A DNA stretch of 64,000 nt from DASWTL01 sp035575925 (GTDB taxonomy: Bacteria; Bacteroidota; Bacteroidia; Sphingobacteriales; Sphingobacteriaceae), in the NCBI GenBank assembly GCA_035575925.1, contig DATLXK010000053.1:4369-68368 (forward strand), in the 5' to 3' direction. A program made the translations under genes and the position numbers. The notes below the pieces were generated by a model, which saw only the letters and a list, made by a program, of their open reading frames with translations, did no database searches and was not told where the DNA came from. Shown in pieces: positions 7,155-15,842 of this stretch. Within the stretch, counting starts at the first letter, position 1. Every line of letters begins with the position of its first letter.

Positions 7155-8468
7155 TCAGTTGCTTTTTACCCATAAAGCAATATCATCAATCACGCTGCCT
7201 GCTACGTTCCCTGGCTGCTGGTACTGTTGCGGCGAGCCTTTTTGCGGCTGCGTTATGAATAGATGATTCAGTTCCGGATATAATTTAAAAGTTACATTTT
7301 TCTTTTTGGCGAATGCGCCTTTCCATAAATTATAATCCATAACAGGAACCTGGAAATCATTTTCGCCCTGTAAAATTAATATCCGTTTCTTTAATTTTTT
7401 AGCAGTACCAACCTGATCATACAGGTTCATGTCAATCCAATAAGAAACAGGTAATCCCAATAGTAACGAATCGACTTTCATAGTTCCTGGTTTCGTAATT
7501 CGGGTCTTCTCCAACTCTGTAAGAGCATTCTGAAGTTGTTTTTTGCCTTCTGCCGTAGTGTCTTTTGCTGATTCAAACATATATTTGTTCTGGTCACTAA
7601 TTACATCTGTAAATTTTCTGGCAGGAGCTGCAGCCATAATAATTCCATTTACATCGGGTGCGAGTGAAGCTAATTTTGGTGCCAGCATTCCCCCGAGGCT
7701 ATGTCCGAGAACATAGATCTGCTTTTTATTAACTCCAGTTATCGTTTTGGCTAAGGCAATAGCAGCAAGAGCGTCATCTGTCACTTCTTCTTTTAGTGTA
7801 AATGCTTTATTAAACTCGCCGGGATATACCCGGGTTCTTTTCACATATCGAATAGTAGCAATACCTTTAGCGGCCAATCCCAAAGCAAGGTCTTTGAAAG
7901 GTTTGTTTGGTCCTATACTTTCATCCATATCAGAAGGGCCAGATCCGTGCACCAAAACAATTACAGGAAAATTAGTTCCGCTTTTAGGTGTTGTTAACAA
8001 ACCGGCAAGCTCATGTCCTGAGGTTTTAATTGAAACAGGCTGTTCTTTATATAACGTACTATCAGCATAAACGGGATTCTGGTAAACGGCTGCATTGCTT
8101 TTTGGTACCACAAAAAAGCCAACCATCTTTTCTTTCTGATTAAATACAAATTGGAAACCTTGTGTTCCCTTGGAAAACTTGCAAATTAGAGTAACCACGA
8201 AGAATTCCTCCTGGGTTTTGTTTTGCGCACTCTCTACAGATTCCAGATTCCCTAAGGTGCTATTTGTGGAATTCCAGAAATTTTTCAGGATTTCAGGCTG
8301 TACCTTGTCTTTTACACCTTCATCGAAAAAGTTCTGAGCGTCTTCAAATTTACCTTTTTCTAAGGTGTCTAAAAATTCATTTGAGCGATTGATAAGGTTT
8401 AAAATACTCTGGGAAAAAGCAATCTCTGTAATGAATAGAGCAATAATCAGTATTAAATATTTTTTCAT
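7155..8468 (-). CDS. Secreted alpha/beta hydrolase with N-terminal DUF3887-like domain
   Basis: About 437 residues from ATG 8468, chosen because MKKYLILIIALFITEIAFSQ is a proper signal peptide; an upstream ATG at 8489 would add seven residues before it. Residues about 25-120 form a DUF3887-like alpha/beta module, followed by a serine hydrolase domain with oxyanion motif VHGSGPSD, nucleophile elbow GHSLGG, acid in LQGENDFQVP and catalytic His in LYPELNHLF. It is probably a periplasmic or extracellular esterase or peptidase-like hydrolase acting on an unknown substrate. It is transcribed alone from a good promoter. Confidence 0.85.
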   Translation of the reverse strand: MKKYLILIIALFITEIAFSQSILNLINRSNEFLDTLEKGKFEDAQNFFDEGVKDKVQPEILKNFWNSTNSTLGNLESVESAQNKTQEEFFVVTLICKFSKGTQGFQFVFNQKEKMVGFFVVPKSNAAVYQNPVYADSTLYKEQPVSIKTSGHELAGLLTTPKSGTNFPVIVLVHGSGPSDMDESIGPNKPFKDLALGLAAKGIATIRYVKRTRVYPGEFNKAFTLKEEVTDDALAAIALAKTITGVNKKQIYVLGHSLGGMLAPKLASLAPDVNGIIMAAAPARKFTDVISDQNKYMFESAKDTTAEGKKQLQNALTELEKTRITKPGTMKVDSLLLGLPVSYWIDMNLYDQVGTAKKLKKRILILQGENDFQVPVMDYNLWKGAFAKKKNVTFKLYPELNHLFITQPQKGSPQQYQQPGNVAGSVIDDIALWVKSN

Positions 8469-8508
8469 AATTGATGTAATAATAACCATTTTTAAAAGGT
8501 AATTAACG

Positions 8509-8537
8509 CAAAATTAGTAATGATAATACACTTCAAA
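8509..8537 (-). promoter_or_regulatory. Promoter of the secreted hydrolase gene
   Basis: On the minus strand TTTG (8534-8537), 17 bases, then TAATTTTG (8509-8516): a full match to the Bacteroidota -33/-7 consensus. The expected start near 8502 gives a leader of about 34 bases to ATG 8468. Confidence 0.7.
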
Positions 8538-8684
8538 GGCGCTTTAGTAAAATGCTGACTAAATAAAATTACAACGATGTCATAATCTAGAGGTGTGTGA
8601 CGCGGAATAATAGCAGGCCTTAGAAATTTAATTACTTTTACAGAGTTTACAAAACCTTTGGGCAGCAGAGTTAATAATCACACT

Positions 8685-9500
8685 ATGGATAAAGAGTTCC
8701 TCACCCATCTTTGGAACAAACAGCAGCAGGTTGATACAGTACCGTCTAATAAGGTTATTGCAGACTGGGCTCTGAATATTATTTATTTATTATATCCCGA
8801 GCATAATAAATCGATCTCTCCTTCTACTCTTGAACTTGGTAAAGAATTTAATAAGCTTGAAGTTCAATTACTGGAACTTCTTCAGGCTACTACAGCCTGT
8901 CAGGATTGCTATAATGAGGATAAGGCAAAACATTTCTTTGAGAATCTGCCTGAGTTATATCAAATTTTAAATACCGATGTTTCTGCTATTTTAACCGGTG
9001 ATCCTGCCGCAAAATCCCAGTTTGAGGTAGTCAGGGCGTATCCGGGATTTTTGGCAATTTGTTTTTACCGTATATCTAATGCGTTGTTAAAACTTAATAT
9101 TCCATTGCTTCCCCGAATCCTTACTGAGTATGCACATTCAAAAACCGGTATAGATATTCATCCCGGGGCAGAGATCGGTGAATATTTTTGTATAGATCAT
9201 GGCACAGGTGTGGTTGTAGGCGAAACCTGCATAATTGGTAAATATGTTAAATTATACCAAGGAGTTACTCTTGGAGCATTAAGTGTGGATGTATCACTGG
9301 CTTCAGTAAAACGCCACCCAACAGTTGAAGATGCTGTGATCATATATTCGGGGGCTACAATTTTAGGTGGAAAAACTGTAGTGGGTCATAACAGTATAAT
9401 TGGAGGCAATGTGTGGCTTACTAAAAGTGTTCCCTCTGATTCATTGGTATATCATACTTCAGATATTAAAATAGTTGGCCGGCAAAAATTGAAAAAGTAA
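8685..9500 (+). CDS. cysE: Serine O-acetyltransferase
   Basis: Transfers acetyl from acetyl-CoA to L-serine, giving O-acetylserine for cysteine synthesis. The protein has 271 residues from ATG 8685; the in-frame TTG 27 bases upstream is less likely. An N-terminal helical domain is followed by a left-handed beta-helix of hexapeptide repeats (TGIDIHPGAEIGEYFCIDHG, then VVVGETCIIGKYVKLYQGVT), with the family active-site DHGTG. The stop overlaps the start of cysM by one base, so the two enzymes are translationally coupled and can form the cysteine synthase complex. The C-terminus lacks the classical final Ile of CysE tails that docks into the sulfhydrylase, ending QKLKK. Confidence 0.92.
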   Translation: MDKEFLTHLWNKQQQVDTVPSNKVIADWALNIIYLLYPEHNKSISPSTLELGKEFNKLEVQLLELLQATTACQDCYNEDKAKHFFENLPELYQILNTDVSAILTGDPAAKSQFEVVRAYPGFLAICFYRISNALLKLNIPLLPRILTEYAHSKTGIDIHPGAEIGEYFCIDHGTGVVVGETCIIGKYVKLYQGVTLGALSVDVSLASVKRHPTVEDAVIIYSGATILGGKTVVGHNSIIGGNVWLTKSVPSDSLVYHTSDIKIVGRQKLKK

Positions 9501-10372
9501 TGGCAGGAATAATAGATACAGTAGGTAACACCCCTCTTGTAGAGATAAAAAACCTTAATCCGAATAAAAATGTAACTATTTATGCCAAGCTGGAAGGTAA
9601 TAACCCCGGTGGAAGTGTGAAGGATCGTGCGGCTCTAAATATGATCAGAAGCGCGTTAGAAAGAGGAGATATAAGACCCGGGTCCCGGTTAATTGAAGCT
9701 ACCAGCGGCAATACGGGTATAGCCCTGGCTATGATGTCCTGCTTGTTTAAACTGGAAATAGAATTAGTAATGCCTTCTACATCCACACGTGAGCGTACGT
9801 TAACCATGGAAGCTTTCGGGGCAAAAGTAACCTTGCTTGATAGTATTGAAGAATGCCGTGATTATGCGGAACAAAAAGCATCTGCAGGTGAATCATATCT
9901 CTTGGACCAGTTTGGGAATGCAGACAACTACCTGGCTCATTATAAAACAACGGCACCTGAAATATGGCGAGATACGGCCGGTAAGATCACCCATTTTGTA
10001 AGCGCTATGGGCACTACTGGCACCATTATGGGTACTTCTATGTTTTTTAAAGAGAAAAATCCGGAAATAAAAATTATAGGTTGCCAGCCTACAGAAGATT
10101 CTTCTATTCCCGGAATAAGACGGTGGCCGGCTAATTATCTCCCTAAAATATTTAATTCAACCCGGATAGACAGAATTATGGATATATCTCAACAGGAGGC
10201 CACCATGATGACCAGAGAATTGGCTAAATGTGAAGGGATTTTTGCAGGAATGAGTAGTGGAGGTGCCGCTTCAGCGGCTATAAGGCTTGCTAAAGAACTG
10301 GACTCCGGGGTGCTCGTATTTATAGTTTGCGACCGGGGCGACCGTTACCTTAGCAGTGACCTGTTTGACTGA
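9500..10372 (+). CDS. cysM: Cysteine synthase (O-acetylserine sulfhydrylase B type)
   Basis: PLP enzyme making cysteine from O-acetylserine and sulfide (or thiosulfate in CysM types). The protein has 290 residues. It opens GIIDTVGNTPLVEIKNL, with the PLP lysine in GGSVKDRAAL near residue 42, the substrate loop EATSGNTGIA and the phosphate-binding GTTGTIMGT. The short length and IPGIRRWP segment favour CysM over CysK. Its ATG overlaps the cysE stop (TAATG). No sulfur-assimilation genes lie nearby, so the pair stands alone. Confidence 0.92.
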   Translation: MAGIIDTVGNTPLVEIKNLNPNKNVTIYAKLEGNNPGGSVKDRAALNMIRSALERGDIRPGSRLIEATSGNTGIALAMMSCLFKLEIELVMPSTSTRERTLTMEAFGAKVTLLDSIEECRDYAEQKASAGESYLLDQFGNADNYLAHYKTTAPEIWRDTAGKITHFVSAMGTTGTIMGTSMFFKEKNPEIKIIGCQPTEDSSIPGIRRWPANYLPKIFNSTRIDRIMDISQQEATMMTRELAKCEGIFAGMSSGGAASAAIRLAKELDSGVLVFIVCDRGDRYLSSDLFD

Positions 10373-10536
10373 AGTTTTCAAAACTTAAAACGAATATTTA
10401 GAACTTAGGATACGAAAATAAATATTTTCATTCGAAGAAATAACTTCATTTAAGCTCATAATTCATTATATTCGTATGTTTATTGATCCGGAAATTGTTG
10501 GATATTTCAGATTTACCATATTAAACTTCATTTGAA

Positions 10537-12030
10537 ATGAAAGGAAAAAAAGTGAAAAACTCATCTAATACATCAAGAAGAGAATTTGTAAAAAGCAGTG
10601 CTATTGCCCTTGCAGGATTTACAATTGTTCCGCGCCATGTGTTAGGCAGAGGTTTCAGAGCACCAAGTGATACCCTATATATTGCCGCTGTTGGGGCTGG
10701 CGGAAAAGGTGAAAGCGATATATCTGGTTTTGTCGGTAGCGGCAAGGCTAAAATGTCATTTTTATGTGATGTTGATCAAAACAGGGCGTCGAAGGCTTTT
10801 TCTTTATATCCAAATGCTAAAAGGTACGTTGACTGGCGAGAGATGTTCGATAAAGAACATAAAAAGTTTGATGCAGTTTCTATATCCACTCCGGATCATA
10901 CTCATGCCGTGGTTGGTTCTGCTGCTATGGTTTTGGGTAAACATACGTGGATACAAAAGCCATTAGCCCATGATGTTTATGAGGTACGTGTGCTTGCTGA
11001 ACTTGCAAAAAGATACAAAGTTGTGACCCAAATGGGCAACCAGGGTGCTTCAAATGATGGTGTAAGACAAATGAGGGAATGGTTTGATGCGGGTATTATT
11101 GGTGATGTAAGCGAGATATACACCTGGACAAACAGACCGGTTTGGCCACAGGGTAATATAAACTGGCCGACAAAAACCGCTACTCCTCCGTCTACTTTAA
11201 ATTGGGATCTATGGCAGGGCACAGCCCCGGCTAAGCCTTATCCGGCACCAGGTTCCGAAGGAGGAGCTGATGTAGTACCGTTTAACTGGAGAGGCTGGTG
11301 GGAATATGGAACCGGGGTCCTGGGTGATATGGGTGCCCATATTTTAGAAGCTCCAATGAGCGTATTGGGCCTTCAGCATGTAACTGAAGTTCAAACCAGT
11401 TCGGCCGGATCGGGATATTTTCCTGAAACGGGACCTGCGGCAAACTATAGTATCATGACTTTTCCTAAAACTCCGAAAACAAAAGGCCCAGTAAAAGTGC
11501 ATTGGATGGATGGAGGAATACAGCCCCCACGTCCGGAGGAATTAGATCCTGCTGAGCGTTTTGGTGGCGGTGATGGTGGCATGTTGTTTATTGGTACAAA
11601 AGGCAAGATGATGGCAGGCTGTTATTCTGCAAATGCCCGTCTGTTACCGGTTTCACGAATGGATGAGGTAACGGTTCCTCAAACTTATAAAAGAGTGCCT
11701 GACGGCGCAAATGGTCATTATGCGCAATGGGTAGAAGCTTGCCTTGCCGGGTATGGAAAAATGGAAACCAGTTCTCCTTTTGATAAGGCAGCATTATTAT
11801 CAGAAGCTATGCTGATGTGTAATATGGCTATAAGAGGACATAATCTATTTACCGAAATACCGGCTCCGGAATCAGGTGCAGGTGCTGGTCGCGGTCCTCG
11901 CAGAATATATCCTACCCGTGGTATTAATTTGCTCTGGGATGCTGCCAATATGAAAGTTACCAATGTTGACGAAGTTAATCAATACGTGAAGCGTAATTAT
12001 AGGGCTCCATGGAAACTTAGCGGAGTATAA
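10537..12030 (+). CDS. Tat-exported Gfo/Idh/MocA family oxidoreductase
   Basis: A protein of 497 residues. A twin-arginine signal SRREFVKSS (residues 13-21) and the hydrophobic AIALAGFTIVP are followed by a Rossmann domain beginning IAAVGAGGKG and the C-terminal beta-sheet domain of Gfo/Idh/MocA dehydrogenases. The family EKP motif appears as WIQKPLAHD, with the Lys kept. Folded export suggests NAD(P) is bound in the cytoplasm before transport, as for glucose-fructose oxidoreductase and periplasmic glycosidase-like members. The substrate is probably a sugar or glycoside. It lies upstream of a beta-galactosidase but is separated from it by a terminator. Confidence 0.88.
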   Translation: MKGKKVKNSSNTSRREFVKSSAIALAGFTIVPRHVLGRGFRAPSDTLYIAAVGAGGKGESDISGFVGSGKAKMSFLCDVDQNRASKAFSLYPNAKRYVDWREMFDKEHKKFDAVSISTPDHTHAVVGSAAMVLGKHTWIQKPLAHDVYEVRVLAELAKRYKVVTQMGNQGASNDGVRQMREWFDAGIIGDVSEIYTWTNRPVWPQGNINWPTKTATPPSTLNWDLWQGTAPAKPYPAPGSEGGADVVPFNWRGWWEYGTGVLGDMGAHILEAPMSVLGLQHVTEVQTSSAGSGYFPETGPAANYSIMTFPKTPKTKGPVKVHWMDGGIQPPRPEELDPAERFGGGDGGMLFIGTKGKMMAGCYSANARLLPVSRMDEVTVPQTYKRVPDGANGHYAQWVEACLAGYGKMETSSPFDKAALLSEAMLMCNMAIRGHNLFTEIPAPESGAGAGRGPRRIYPTRGINLLWDAANMKVTNVDEVNQYVKRNYRAPWKLSGV

Positions 12031-12052
12031 TTCAAACGGATAATTAATTAAG

Positions 12053-12092
12053 AGCAGGAGATAATTGCATTCAATTTATCTCCTGCTTTTTT
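12053..12092 (+). terminator. Strong terminator after the Gfo/Idh/MocA gene
   Basis: AGCAGGAGATAA at 12053-12064 pairs perfectly with TTATCTCCTGCT at 12076-12087 around an 11-base loop and is followed by a T run. Confidence 0.9.
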
Positions 12093-12182
12093 AATGAGAT
12101 TTTTTTAATGGCTGATAATATTGCGAAAGTCATTATTAATCGGGTGGTTAATTTTGCTCATGGGTAATACCAGTAATTTAAT

Positions 12183-14789
12183 ATGGGAGTAGTTTTTTTC
12201 ATTCGGAGCATTTTATTCTATTTTTTCTTTTTATTAGTTACTGTAAATGGCGCATGGGGCCAACCAGGTACAAATAAAACGTTGCGGAATGATCATATTT
12301 TTCCGGCTGCTTCTGAAGCCAGGCCTTTTATTGACTATGATAGTAAAGGTTTTCTTATCCATGGTAAACGAACGTTTATTGTGTCTGCTGGAATAGAATA
12401 TGCACGTGTTCCACAAGGGCTATGGTATGATCGCTTGTTAAAATTAAAGCGTGGAGGGTTTAATGCTGTTGAAATCTATACATTCTGGAATTACCATGAA
12501 CCCAGGGAAGGGGAATTTGATTTCTCGGGAGACCAGGATCTTGATGCATTCTTAAAACTGGTAAAAAAGCTGGATATGTATTGCATTGTAAGAGTAGGGC
12601 CTTATTACTGCGGGGAATGGACCTTAGGCGGTTACCCTATCTGGTTAAAATTTAAACCGGGTTTACGTGTTCGCGAAGAGAACATCCCGTTTTTTAGTGC
12701 TGTAGATAATTTTTTTAAAAAACTCATACCCATTGTTGTAAAGAACCAGATAAATCATGGAGGTTCTGTGATAATGGTTCAGTTAGAGAACGAACATAAA
12801 GCGGGTTGGGGAACCATTGTACCAAACGCTTATTTTCAATTTTTAATAGATAAAACCGTTTCTCTTGGATTACAGGTACCATATTTTTTCAGCGGATTAC
12901 ATCATGGCAATGATCCTGCAGGAAATCTAAAAAATCTCGATAATCCTTTGCGGCCAAATCCGTGGTTTTCTTCAGAATACTGGGGTGTCTGGTTCTCTAA
13001 TTATGGTCCGCAACCCCAGGACTCAACTATTTATGATCGCAGGACCTGGAAAATAATTGCTCATGGTGGGAAGGGTTATAATGTATACATGGCTCATGGG
13101 GGTTCCAATTTCGATTATAATAATGACCGGGATATGGCTGCATCATATGACTACGGTGCAGCGGTCGGTCAGTCTGGCGATATACGCCCGATTTATTTTA
13201 GTTATAAACGTGCAGCTTGGTTCGCGCGTGGCTTTCAGAATATCCTGGCAAACAGCGTGGACGCAGGTGATGATTATAAACATTCAACCACTTCTAATAG
13301 TGCTATTTCCGTCACCGCCCGTCACAGTCCTTCAGGTACTATTACATTTTTGGATAATCCAGGTAAAGATCCAGTTGAAACCCAAATCCATGCACCTGAA
13401 AATAGTCACTTTTCTCCTTCACGCCCCATTACGCTTGTGGCCGGTGAGATTATGCCCGTGGTACAAAACTACACGTTATTAAATAATGTAAAACTGGCAT
13501 GGGCTCCAACCAGAATATATAGCCTGATACCTCAGGGAAATACCACAACTTTATTAATTTACGGTGCTGCAGGTTCTTCATCACAACTATACTTTAATGT
13601 TCCTGCCAATGTGAAAATCATAAGTGGGGAAGAAAACTTTCGTCTGAAATCAGGAGTTCTTGAATTTTCAAGCATATTCTCACCAACCCGGCCTGAAGAA
13701 TTTACCTTTGAAACAGACGGACACTATATTCGGATTTTAGCAGTGAATGATATACTGGTGCAGCGTAGCTGGTTTATTGAAACAAGCAATCAAAACCATA
13801 TTGTTATTGGCCCTCCATATGCTGCTGATATTAGAATTAGCGATAAATGTTTAACCCTAGTTACAGAGCAGGCCTGGAAGGATAGCTCTGATTATTCTGC
13901 ATGGCTGATTAAGCCTCTGGGTATACCGGTTCAGTTAATAAAAAAGTCGAAGGTTATGGAGCATGCTACAAATCTCCATCTTAATCCCTGGCAAGTAAAA
14001 GATTCTTCAGACCCTACACGTCCACAGTATGATGATAAAACTTGGAAATTTAGTGATGAGCCGCTTCAAATTGGTGCAGATGGCGATATTTCTGCAAGTG
14101 CCTGGTATCGAACCAATATAATAGTCCCTGAAACCGGAAAATATAATCTGCACTTTAAAAATATCCGTGAAAGGGCATCTTTTTTTTTAGATGGCAAGTA
14201 CATAAATTCTGAAAAAGCATCCACCAAGTCAATTGATATGGATCTGAAAGCTGGGTATAACCATACCCTGGCAATTTTTACTGCTCATAACGGAAGAAAT
14301 AAACAGCTTTTTTACGTTGGGCCACTTGACTCTGTTGATGCTAAAGGATTAACTGGCCCTGTGGTCTTGAAAAAAGCAGATGGTACAGGTTCAGTGATTA
14401 AAGTTAACCAATGGCGAATGAAGGGTGGTCCCGGCAACCCGAATGCCCAAAGTGGATGGAAACCTATAACTTCTCTGTCTTCAGAAAATAGACCTGCGTT
14501 CTTTCGTACAAAATTTTCTGTTCCTCCTCTAAATGGTTCGCATCATGTTTGGAGAGTAGTTACCAATACCCTGAGCTACGGATCTGTTTGGGTTAACGGA
14601 CATAATTTAGGGCGCTATCCGGAAAAAATAAAAATTAATGGGGTTTATATACCTGAAAATTGGTTAAAGACAAAAAATAATACACTGGTAATTTATGATG
14701 AAAATGGTTTTTATCCTGATAGGGTTTCTATTGAGGCTGAAACAGAGGCCGGCAGGGATGTGACAATTTATACGGAAAACTGTCGTTAA
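12183..14789 (+). CDS. Secreted GH35 beta-galactosidase
   Basis: A protein of 868 residues with a hydrophobic signal peptide (about residues 1-27, ending NGAWG). The GH35 TIM barrel occupies roughly residues 45-370: GIEYARVPQGLWYDRL, the family block VGPYYCGEWTLGGYPIWL, acid/base Glu204 in QLENEH and nucleophile Glu265 in SSEYWGVW. Beta-sandwich domains with jelly-roll character follow, the last containing WVNGHNLGRYP near the C-terminus. It should remove terminal beta-galactose from oligo- or polysaccharides in the periplasm or outside. No SusC/SusD pair is adjacent, so this is not a classical PUL. Confidence 0.93.
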   Translation: MGVVFFIRSILFYFFFLLVTVNGAWGQPGTNKTLRNDHIFPAASEARPFIDYDSKGFLIHGKRTFIVSAGIEYARVPQGLWYDRLLKLKRGGFNAVEIYTFWNYHEPREGEFDFSGDQDLDAFLKLVKKLDMYCIVRVGPYYCGEWTLGGYPIWLKFKPGLRVREENIPFFSAVDNFFKKLIPIVVKNQINHGGSVIMVQLENEHKAGWGTIVPNAYFQFLIDKTVSLGLQVPYFFSGLHHGNDPAGNLKNLDNPLRPNPWFSSEYWGVWFSNYGPQPQDSTIYDRRTWKIIAHGGKGYNVYMAHGGSNFDYNNDRDMAASYDYGAAVGQSGDIRPIYFSYKRAAWFARGFQNILANSVDAGDDYKHSTTSNSAISVTARHSPSGTITFLDNPGKDPVETQIHAPENSHFSPSRPITLVAGEIMPVVQNYTLLNNVKLAWAPTRIYSLIPQGNTTTLLIYGAAGSSSQLYFNVPANVKIISGEENFRLKSGVLEFSSIFSPTRPEEFTFETDGHYIRILAVNDILVQRSWFIETSNQNHIVIGPPYAADIRISDKCLTLVTEQAWKDSSDYSAWLIKPLGIPVQLIKKSKVMEHATNLHLNPWQVKDSSDPTRPQYDDKTWKFSDEPLQIGADGDISASAWYRTNIIVPETGKYNLHFKNIRERASFFLDGKYINSEKASTKSIDMDLKAGYNHTLAIFTAHNGRNKQLFYVGPLDSVDAKGLTGPVVLKKADGTGSVIKVNQWRMKGGPGNPNAQSGWKPITSLSSENRPAFFRTKFSVPPLNGSHHVWRVVTNTLSYGSVWVNGHNLGRYPEKIKINGVYIPENWLKTKNNTLVIYDENGFYPDRVSIEAETEAGRDVTIYTENCR

Positions 14790-14870
14790 TAAAAACCAAA
14801 CCTTGAAAGATTTATTAAATCAAAAATTGTAATTTTGCTTAAGTAACTTACTAACCAATTTTTATAACCT

Positions 14871-15272
14871 ATGAAAAAAGTATTATTGTCAGGTGTTTTG
14901 CTTCTCTTAATTGTTGCTGTTTGTTTTGCAGTCCACGTTGACGGGGCCTGGAAAGGATATATTGAAGGGCAATATAACATGACTGTTACTCTGAAAACAG
15001 AAGGTGCCAAACTAACTGGTATGTTGGCTTTGGTTGACAATAATCCGAAATCTGAAAACCCAGACGATTCAGGTTACAGCCCTTATGTCGCAGCACAAAT
15101 GGGAAAAAATGAAATTAAAGATGGTAAAATTGAGGGGGATTCCATCTCATTTACCTGCCTTTTTAATGGTAAACCAATTCATTATAAAGGAGCAATGCAA
15201 GGTGAAAAGTTAATTTTGACTACAACTTTTAACAAGCAGAATGTTAAAGCAACGTTAACACGTGCTAAGTAA
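14871..15272 (+). CDS. Small exported beta-barrel-like protein, paralogue 1
   Basis: A protein of 133 residues. A signal peptide (MKKVLLSGVLLLLIVAVCFA) precedes a compact beta-rich domain with HVDGAWKGYIEGQYNMTVTL at its start and a closing KATLTRAK. The repeated pattern of G.W.G.I.GQ, GKI.GD.I.F and a final LTR..K suggests a small lipocalin-like barrel, and the same pattern is found in the gene at 15470. The function is unknown. It carries an extra loop rich in Asn/Asp/Pro (about residues 58-78) absent from paralogue 2, and has its own terminator. Confidence 0.75.
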   Translation: MKKVLLSGVLLLLIVAVCFAVHVDGAWKGYIEGQYNMTVTLKTEGAKLTGMLALVDNNPKSENPDDSGYSPYVAAQMGKNEIKDGKIEGDSISFTCLFNGKPIHYKGAMQGEKLILTTTFNKQNVKATLTRAK

Positions 15273-15293
15273 TTAAGTATATATGATATGATG

Positions 15294-15319
15294 AGAGTTG
15301 GCGATAGTCAGCTCTTTTT
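15294..15319 (+). terminator. Terminator between the two paralogues
   Basis: AGAGTTG (15294-15300) pairs with CAGCTCT (15309-15315) with one G-U and an eight-base loop, followed by T residues. Confidence 0.6.
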
Positions 15320-15469
15320 ATAATAAACCTGTAGCCAACAATATATTATTCTTTTAGATAATGTGATGTCGTTAATGGATAAAGGGTTTATGTATTTTAT
15401 AGATTTGAATAAGTTCATCCTTATATAATCGTTTAATAAGAAAATTGTAACATTATTTAGCTTGATTAT

Positions 15470-15823
15470 ATGATCTTTAAGAAAATCTGTTTTTCTGTTA
15501 TTGTTGTTTTAATGGTGATTACGGTTTGTTTTGCCTCAAATGTAGCCGGTCGGTGGTCAGGTACTATAGAAGGCCAGTTTGAGATTGATGTAGATTTAAA
15601 AGAAGAAGGTAAAGGTAATGTAGCGGGTCTTATTTCATCGCAAATAGGTGAAATTCCAATTATTGGAGGCAAGCTTACTGGTAATGACATAGAGTTTAAT
15701 GATCTCACATTTAACGGTATAGCTGTGTCTTATATTAAAGGTAAAATAATTGGCGATACTCTGCATGTTAATGTAGGCTTTCAGGGCCAAAATTTTACTG
15801 GAAAACTTACCCGGATAAAATAA
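15470..15823 (+). CDS. Small exported beta-barrel-like protein, paralogue 2
   Basis: A protein of 117 residues. After a signal peptide (to about residue 23) the mature domain starts NVAGRWSGTIEGQFEIDVDL and ends GQNFTGKLTRIK, matching the neighbour at 14871 position by position in its core motifs. Two tandem copies with separate promoters and terminators imply an old duplication kept under selection. Similar short domains are seen near secreted sugar-active proteins, which agrees with the GH35 and PQQ dehydrogenase genes on either side. No catalytic residue is evident. Confidence 0.75.
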   Translation: MIFKKICFSVIVVLMVITVCFASNVAGRWSGTIEGQFEIDVDLKEEGKGNVAGLISSQIGEIPIIGGKLTGNDIEFNDLTFNGIAVSYIKGKIIGDTLHVNVGFQGQNFTGKLTRIK

Positions 15824-15842
15824 TATTCTCCACTAATTCATT

